Both the position numbers and the translations under genes were made by a program. Under the pieces are notes generated by a model. It saw only the letters and a list, made by a program, of their open reading frames with translations. It did not search any database and was not told the origin of the DNA. A DNA stretch of 64,000 nucleotides from Phytophthora colocasiae. Its lineage: Eukaryota; Oomycota; Peronosporomycetes; Peronosporales; Peronosporaceae. The DNA is taken from contig JAGKQI010000084.1 in assembly GCA_018806915.1 (NCBI GenBank), positions 124,001-188,000 on the forward strand, written 5' to 3'. Below are positions 52,633-61,200 of the stretch, one piece after another; the first letter of the stretch is position 1; every line of letters begins with the position of its first letter.

Positions 52633-55176
52633 TCAAGCGAATTCCCACAGCAAATGAACCAAAGCGGTAGCATTGGGTCTGTCTTGCGGTTCGAAGGAAC
52701 ACATGCGCACTACCAGCTCCCATTGAGGATCACTGAACCCATTCGGACGTGGTGGGATCATTCTTTTGTTGGTGACGTTGAACACCACTGCAGAATCATC
52801 CATCGATTTCCCCCATGGGAAGTCCCCACCGATTGCTTCGATGATGCACATGGCGAACGAATAAATGTCCGACGCAAATGTGGGGCCGGAACCTGTCAGA
52901 CACTCGGGGGCTTTCCAGCGAAACGCACCTAGAGAACCTACACCTTCCTCAGATGTCGAAGACTCGGCGAATACACTCAACCCGAAGTCAGCAAGCTTGG
53001 CTGTTGCGTCACAAACAAGGATGTTATTGCCTTTGAGGTCTCCGTGGACAATTCCCCGTTGATGAAGATGTTCCAGTCCTTTCGCTGCTTCCCAGATCGC
53101 TCTCCACGCTGGAAACTGTCCGCGGTCTTGTATGTAGCTGATCAGGGTGCCTTCGTTCGCCTTCTCACAGACGAAAAAGGGCTGGCCGAGGTGACAAGCG
53201 CCGTAGAGTTTGATCAAGTTGTCGTAAGCCCAGAGGTTCACTTCGTGGAAAAACTGCTCACGGTTCTCTCGGTCCGATTGATTTGTGAGCACCTGCTTCA
53301 CGACCACGTCCGTGTTGAACCATTTACCAAGGTACACGGCACCGAAGGATCCGTCTGCGAGATGCTGACCGAGTTCGATCTGATATGGAGGAATAAGCCA
53401 CTGCTGTCCGTTCGCTGTCTTGGCCTCGTACTGCAGCAGTGCAGCGGCTTCAGCTCTGCGGTTCTCATCTTTTTCGGAGCATAATAACTCTTCTGTATTG
53501 TCCACGCAGTTTTCCAGAGCTTCCTGTCGCCACTGCAACGTTTGCTTCCAACTCGACTGCCAGTGGTGAACTGCGTTGGTCTGGAGATGATCAGAGCTCA
53601 AGATGAGGTGGTCGATGTCGTAATGGAGACTGTAATTCCGATTGGCGATTGTGTTGGCAGCACAAAGTGTGGCGACGGCGCTCCAATCGCCTTGGGATCG
53701 CGCTTCAAGTCGAAGAAAAAAGCGCCATAGAATTAAGCTAAAGTCTTCCACCAGAGTCAGAGGGAGAGGAACTTCAGTACTTACGAACTGCTGGTAGACA
53801 TCGACAAGTCGACTGTACACTGGGCGATTGATGTCGAGGAAATCTTCCAGCTGGTTACACAGTCCGTCAGCATCCTGGAGGACGTCACTGATGGAGAGTC
53901 CTGCGTTCGGGATAAAATACTCGTCGATATCGTCGACCGTCTGTGGAGCAGGGCTGACATCTTCTTCATCGCTCCAAGTATCTTGGTTGGACTCACTGTG
54001 AATCGTCTCCAGTCTATGAGTGACGTCAATCATACTTAATCGCTGAGTAGGATCATCAACGCACATCTCAAGAAGCAGAGCCCACTGCTTCTCATTAAAA
54101 AAGCTCGGTCGGTGTTCTGGAAGACGTCGGTCTCGCTGAAATTGCTCCAGTTCCAAGTCGTCTCGGCTGAGAATATCCACAAGGAACTCGTATATGACCA
54201 GTCCGAAGGCCAAGACGTCAGCTTCACCAGAGATTTCACATCCGATTCTAGTGAGGTTCAAGCCGCTCAAGACCCCCTTGAACTCGTACAGCGACTGGAG
54301 GTTGTCCAATGACAACTTGGTGTGTGCTAGACCACGTTCATGAACGTATTTGAGTCCAAGAGCACACCCAAACAGGTGGAACCAAGGGTTCTCGGCAGCG
54401 TACATGTATCGTTCTACAGTCAGTTCGTGGATGATGAACGGTCTTCCAACATGGCAAGCTCCATAAAACTTACGAACGTGAGGGTGGTGGAGCTTCCCCC
54501 ACGTCTCCACGTGCCTCAAACAAGCTTCTTCTCCATCCACGAATGTTTCATCCGAGCGAGACCAACGTCGTTTATCCGTCTCGAACCAGGACGGGATGGA
54601 GTTGACCACAATATCCGCGTTGCAGACCAAAGTATCATAAACGTCATCAATCAGATCCAGCTCCAATGGCGTCAGAAAATCCCCGAATATCTCCACATCG
54701 TTCTTCATCAATGCCAGCACTGCTAACTGCTGCTCTGCGTCGCCCATTTCCACCTGCAATTGCTGTTTGTTCTGTAATAAACTCCTGTACATTTCCACTC
54801 TCTCTTCACGTTCTCGTTGTAGCTTTAATGTCCATTCCTGAATAGAAAAATCTGAATTCCCCACCAAATCCAAAGTGGTTTTAATCCCATGTTCGAGTTC
54901 TCGAATGAATCTCCCTGTACTTGCCAACTTGAGCAATTGTCGACTCTCCTGTTCGTATTCCGCCAGCTTTTCACGAAGATCTCGAGCCCATTCCGCCAGA
55001 ATATCCTCGTTTTTCGAGTTGCGACACGAGGTTTTCAATTGCGCAATGAGGAAATCTCCAATACGGTCACTACTGGTAGTCTGCACTAAGTTGACATTTT
55101 GGGAATGCCAACGACTAGAAACGTCCACTTTGGAGTCGATGAGGCTTCCCCACGAACGCCACTGCTGGACAAGCAT
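52633..55176 (-). CDS. TKL-type protein kinase with N-terminal pseudokinase domain
   Basis: 847 residues from the ATG at 55176, one exon. Residues ~60-190 are helical/coiled coil (REREERVEMYRSLLQNKQQL). About 210-400 is a kinase fold without catalytic residues: no Gly loop or VAIK lysine, LAHTKLSLDNL in place of HRDxKxxN, and LNL in place of DFG. About 590-847 is a complete kinase: GSFGAVYLGKW, VVVKQV, HGDLKGNN, ADFGLS, WKAPE, SDIYSFAMCI. This is the tyrosine-kinase-like style expanded in oomycetes. A dead domain in front of a live one suggests intramolecular control, as in JAKs (analogy only). It follows the LRR gene on the same strand by 104 bp. Confidence 0.88.
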   Translation of the reverse strand: MLVQQWRSWGSLIDSKVDVSSRWHSQNVNLVQTTSSDRIGDFLIAQLKTSCRNSKNEDILAEWARDLREKLAEYEQESRQLLKLASTGRFIRELEHGIKTTLDLVGNSDFSIQEWTLKLQREREERVEMYRSLLQNKQQLQVEMGDAEQQLAVLALMKNDVEIFGDFLTPLELDLIDDVYDTLVCNADIVVNSIPSWFETDKRRWSRSDETFVDGEEACLRHVETWGKLHHPHVRKFYGACHVGRPFIIHELTVERYMYAAENPWFHLFGCALGLKYVHERGLAHTKLSLDNLQSLYEFKGVLSGLNLTRIGCEISGEADVLAFGLVIYEFLVDILSRDDLELEQFQRDRRLPEHRPSFFNEKQWALLLEMCVDDPTQRLSMIDVTHRLETIHSESNQDTWSDEEDVSPAPQTVDDIDEYFIPNAGLSISDVLQDADGLCNQLEDFLDINRPVYSRLVDVYQQFVSTEVPLPLTLVEDFSLILWRFFLRLEARSQGDWSAVATLCAANTIANRNYSLHYDIDHLILSSDHLQTNAVHHWQSSWKQTLQWRQEALENCVDNTEELLCSEKDENRRAEAAALLQYEAKTANGQQWLIPPYQIELGQHLADGSFGAVYLGKWFNTDVVVKQVLTNQSDRENREQFFHEVNLWAYDNLIKLYGACHLGQPFFVCEKANEGTLISYIQDRGQFPAWRAIWEAAKGLEHLHQRGIVHGDLKGNNILVCDATAKLADFGLSVFAESSTSEEGVGSLGAFRWKAPECLTGSGPTFASDIYSFAMCIIEAIGGDFPWGKSMDDSAVVFNVTNKRMIPPRPNGFSDPQWELVVRMCSFEPQDRPNATALVHLLWEFA

Positions 55177-55280
55177 ATTGCTGCAGATCTAGGAATGAGT
55201 TAGGATCTACATGAATTTTGATGGGGGACATGCCAGATACTAGGTTTACTGAGACTTTGGCGGAAAACTTACAAATTCAT

Positions 55281-58200
55281 TTACAATGCACTTGCTTCAC
55301 AGCCCAGCCATTTTTCCACAGTTGGATCACATGGCAGTCCAATTCCGTCTTGTATCTCGTTTCTACGAACCACTTCATGCAAAACGACAGTCTGGCAAGC
55401 CACGACCTGCATTCTCGAACTGTAACACATTCCTGCTGTATTGCCTTGGTAACACTTTTTGTACAAGACCCCATGACAAGTGTCGATGTCTTCTTTTGAC
55501 GTAGGTACTAGGAAATCGGCAGCGGTTCCTGGAATTTGACATGTTGCAATGGCTACTGTGTTCAGGAGGACGTCGGTCACTGCATTCGGTTGATTTTTAG
55601 GATCCGATTTATCCAGACATGATGCATTCGAAACACATAGGTAGTGGGAAGGATCACAAGCGCCAATGTATCCATTGCAACACGCGGGAGTATCCAAGAC
55701 GGCAAAGGTAGAGAGGTGAGAATTAGGAGACAGATTGGGGGTCCGCACCAAGGAGTTATCCCCTATAATGAGGACACTTTTCAGCTTGTGGAGCGCAACC
55801 AGGGACGGTATTTCTCGAAGAGATATCAACAAGGCCACCGATAGAATCTTTAAGTTCGTCAGTCCGGTTAGATCTGGGAAGTTCTGCAGCGACTGGTGGA
55901 TTCCGAAGTGAAGAAGTGTCAGGGACTTCATCTTGTCGAATAAATGATCAGGCATTGTGACCAGGTTTGTATCCATGGGACGCCCTTCAATACTCCTGTC
56001 GAATATTGCGTTAGTACGATAGATTTTTACTTTACAAAAGCACAACCAGCTTACAGGTATTCCAACATTGTAAACTGGGCCAACCAGTCTGGCATAGCTT
56101 GAATATCTGTGTACATCAAATTTCTTAACCAAAATTTAAGCTTAGATACTTAATGAGTATCATGTGTTGGAATGTATGGGTCCTGACTCGAGTCAACACC
56201 AAATTTAGGACTCAATCAAAATATCTGTTTTCAAAATAAAGTATTTTGAAACCTTTTTCAGCAAACACAAGTGAAGGTGACATGGGGAAGCCATCTGGAG
56301 TGTCTATCCGATCCTATGCAGCTGCCGTAGCGCCGCGGAATACGGTTGAAGCGATAGAAGCAAGTGAAGTTGACATGCAGCTCGAAATTGACGAAAGCGA
56401 ACGTGCTACAATTCAGACTACGCTTGAAACGCGACCAATCAACACTAAGCGTAAGTATGACGCTTACCAGAAAGAGTACATTCAGTGGTGTTCTGCTCGC
56501 GAATTCCGAGATCGAGACACGGTCACTGGGGGCAAACTTCATCTTTTCCTTTCGAGTATGGTAATCGGGCGAAAGTCTAAGCTGAACAGCGAAAAAACGA
56601 TTGGCGGGTCTACGGTTTGCGGCTACACGAACGCAATTGTTGATCTCTATAACCAACAGGTTGCCCTTCGCACAAATTCGAATCAGCACCCTCGAACACC
56701 AGCCGTGAAGCAACTCATAAAAAACGTTCAGACGCAGACTACTGCTACAAAGAAGAAGAACTACGAAGACAGAGGAATTGGCTCCCTGTTGGATGGATAT
56801 TCTTCTGCGGACCAGTTCCAGCAAATTTGCAACACATTTTTTTCTCTCGATGACATCCGCGGTCGTACAGCATTTCTGTTATCCCACTTTGGGCTACTGC
56901 GTGGAGAAAATATCCGTGATCTTGAGTTTGCAGATATGTTCTCTCAAAAGTTGGATGGTGAAGGTTACCAGTCCTGTATTGCTCTAGTGATACTAGTTCA
57001 ACATGGAAAAACCAACACATTTGGAAAGTTGCAGCATGTTGGGTACATGCGAAACAAGGACGTTCATATATGCCCTGTCGGTGCCGCTGCAATTTACTTT
57101 TTTCAATTATTTCACGTTGATAGAGAGCCATTCCCCTGTTTTCGGAAACCACAAGACTGGTACGACACTAAGTTGTTACGTGGACGGCAGCGGGATAAAT
57201 CAATCACCTACGAGACGCACAAAGCCAGCTACGAGGCAGTGTTCAAGCACTTAGGGCTTACTTTTAACAAGAAGACGCATATTAATCGGCAACAAGGTGT
57301 GCGTCATCTCGAAAGCGCGGACGTCGACATTTCTCAGACTCGACGCCATGGACGATGGGGACTGGATACGTGTGAGGCAGTGTATGCTGCTCCCCTTGCA
57401 CGCGAGGCAATGCGCGCACTGTCAGGGCATCCACCCCGATCTCGATTGTACTACCTGGAACGTGCATCTGTTGATCCACCTCTAGAACTGCAACAACTCA
57501 TTTTTCCTGAACTGGAATTATGCGAAACCAAAATGTTAGAGGGGGCATGGGAAGAAAACTTAGCAGCTCGTGGTTTTACAGTTGTTACGGTACCTTCGTT
57601 CTGTATTTCTTCAAGATGCAGCGGTGCTGTATGACCTCCTCCTCTCGGTTCCAGCAGCATCAAATTTTAGGTGACGCATTTCAACGTTTTAGAGCTCAAG
57701 CTCTTGAAGTGGCTGCGACCGCTAAGTCCCCGGTTGAAATGCAATTACAAGTCGCGATGCCGTTGTTATCTGCTCAAATATCTAAACAACACGCAGAAGT
57801 TATGCAGCGATTAGAATCAAATCAAGCCAAGATCGCTCAAGTCTTAAGTGAAACAAATACCAGTCTCACCTCGATGCTGCGTGGGCAGATGGAATTTAGA
57901 CTCGTGCCACTATGTACTACTCAATCTACAAGTGCTGCAGAAGGAATACAAATATCATCATCAGTACAGCGTCATACACCGATTGCAAACACGGAAACCC
58001 CGACGACCAGTGACGTACCGAATTATTCTATGAGCAGAGGTATCCGCACTGTTCGGGAGTTATGGACTGAATGGCATGTTGGGCTCTCCGGATATCCATC
58101 TATAGCACACCTTGAAAGCACCTACGGATGCAAGTGGAGATCATCGTCAAAGGAAGCTAAATTTTTTTTCAAGACGGCTGAGGATTATTAAATACGTACG

Positions 58201-61200
58201 ATCGTTGATGAGTGCAGTTGAGTCCGCTGATGCTGCAATAGATCGTTCTGAGGATGATCTGGGAACGCGGAGCATTGATGCATTTTCAAAATACCTACAA
58301 AGAAAGAAATCAGTGTAGCCATGATCGTTATTGCCGATATGAACACAATATTTGTCCCTATTTGTCGCGTTGCACGTACATTTGCGAAATACCATGTTGG
58401 TAATCTGCCTCAGGAGCACTGTTTAAGTCTGAAGGTGTAGCACAGCACTCCCCCGTCAAGTTTACATCACTCTACACCAGCGTATTTACCGCAGTGGTAG
58501 ATATCCCCCGGTGACGGAGCGTCCTCGACGTCGTTGAAAATCGCAGTTCTTGTTCACCAACTACACGTCTGCTTGGAAGAAGAAGCTGTGCATATCTCCG
58601 CACAAGTAATGCATTAAACGTCAAGCAAGTAGGTGCCCTGCTTATCAGACCGACGGTGACAACCGTTAGTGGCGACAGATAGCACAACAATCAAAGTAAA
58701 GACGATCACGTACCAATCACTGATTCAGATTCTCCTTGATACAGTAGGTAAATATGACGCGCAGGCACCTGAACGTGCTCCTTGTAGACGACCGAATCAG
58801 CTGGTGACTGCCTTTTATCGTAATGCTCCTGTGGTCAGTATCTCTTCATATAAGTATGCTCTGGGGCGAACTCTTTACCGAGGAGTCCTCGTTCACGAGA
58901 TGAATTTCACTTTCCACCAAAATTAATAACAAATAATGGCCAATGAAGACGTGGTATGTAGGTCATGACCCTCGTGCCGATATCCTCACGTAACACACAA
59001 AAAACCAGCTGATATCTTCGGATAACAGGTCACAGGGTCATGACCTAGTCATGACTTTTTCTTTTTTACTTAATGAGTATCATGTGTTGGATTGTATGGG
59101 TCCTGACTCGAGTCAACACCAAATTTAGGACTCAATCAAAATATCTGTTTTCAAAATAAAGTATTTTGAAACCTTTTTCAGCAAACACAAGTGAAGGTGA
59201 CATGGGGAAGCCATCTGGAGTGTCTATCCGATCCTATGCAGCTGCCGTAGCGCCGCGGAATACGGTTGAAGCGATAGAAGCAAGTGAAGTTGACATGCAG
59301 CTCGAAATTGACGAAAGCGAACGTGCTACAATTCAGACTACGCTTGAAACGCGACCAATCAACACTAAGCGTAAGTATGACGCTTACCAGAAAGAGTACA
59401 TTCAGTGGTGTTCTGCTCGCGAATTCCGAGATCGAGACACGGTCACTGGGGGCAAACTTCATCTTTTCCTTTCGAGTATGGTAATCGGGCGAAAGTCTAA
59501 GCTGAACAGCGAAAAAACGATTGGCGGGTCTACGGTTTGCGGCTACACGAACGCAATTGTTGATCTCTATAACCAACAGGTTGCCCTTCGCACAAATTCG
59601 AATCAGCACCCTCGAACACCAGCCGTGAAGCAACTCATAAAAAACGTTCAGACGCAGACTACTGCTACAAAGAAGAAGAACTACGAAGACAGAGGAATTG
59701 GCTCCCTGTTGGATGGATATTCTTCTGCGGACCAGTTCCAGCAAATTTGCAACACATTTTTTTCTCTCGATGACATCCGCGGTCGTACAGCATTTCTGTT
59801 ATCCCACTTTGGGCTACTGCGTGGAGAAAATATCCGTGATCTTGAGTTTGCAGATATGTTCTCTCAAAAGTTGGATGGTGAAGGTTACCAGTCCTGTATT
59901 GCCCTAGTGATACTAGTTCAACATGGAAAAACCAACACATTTGGAAAGTTGCAGCATGTTGGGTACATGCGAAACAAGGACGTTCATATATGCCCTGTCG
60001 GTGCCGCTGCAATTTACTTTTTTCAATTATTTCACGTTGATAGAGAGCCATTCCCCTGTTTTCGGAAACCACAAGACTGGTACGACACTAAGTTGTTACG
60101 TGGACGGCAGCGGGATAAATCAATCACCTACGAGACGCACAAAGCCAGCTACGAGGCAGTGTTCAAGCACTTAGGGCTTACTTTTAACAAGAAGACGCAT
60201 ATTAATCGGCAACAAGGTGTGCGTCATCTCGAAAGCGCGGACGTCGACATTTCTCAGACTCGACGCCATGGACGATGGGGACTGGATACGTGTGAGGCAG
60301 TGTATGCTGCTCCCCTTGCACGCGAGGCAATGCGCGCACTGTCAGGGCATCCACCCCGATCTCGATTGTACTACCTGGAACGTGCATCTGTTGATCCACC
60401 TCTAGAACTGCAACAACTCATTTTTCCTGAACTGGAATTATGCGAAACCAAAATGTTAGAGGGGGCATGGGAAGAAAACTTAGCAGCTCGTGGTTTTTAC
60501 AGTTGTTACGGTACCTTCGTTCTGTATTTCTTCAAGATGCAGCGGTGCTGTATGACCTCCTCCCCTCTCGGTTCCAGCAGCATCAAATTTTAGGTGACGC
60601 ATTTCAACGTTTTAGAGCTCAAGCTCTTGAAGTGGCTGCGACCGCTAAGTCCCCGGTTGAAATGCAATTACAAGTCGCGATGCCGTTGTTATCTGCTCAA
60701 ATATCTAAACAACACGCAGAAGTTATGCAGCGATTAGAATCAAATCAAGCCAAGATCGCTCAAGTCTTAAGTGAAACAAATACCAGTCTCACCTCGATGC
60801 TGCGTGGGCAGATGGAATTTAGACTCGTGCCACTATGTACTACTCAATCTACAAGTGCTGCAGAAGGAATACAAATATCATCATCAGTACAGCGTCATAC
60901 ACCGATTGCAAACACGGAAACCCCGACGACCAGTGACGTACCGAATTATTCTATGAGCAGAGGTATCCGCACTGTTCGGGAGTTATGGACTGAATGGCAT
61001 GTTGGGCTCTCCGGATATCCATCTATAGCACACCTTGAAAGCACCTACGGATGCAAGTGGAGATCATCGTCAAAGGAAGCTATATTTTTTTCAAGACGGC
61101 TGAGGATTATTAAATACGTACGATCGTTGATGAGTGCAGTTGAGTCCGCAGAGGCTGCAATAGATCGTGCTGAGGAGGAGCGGGGAACGCGGAGCATTGA

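Noticed and set aside
58669..58926. 85-residue frame in the Crypton 3' part
   Set aside because: Starts with GTG, no ATG or domain. Identity with the second copy only reflects the recent duplication.
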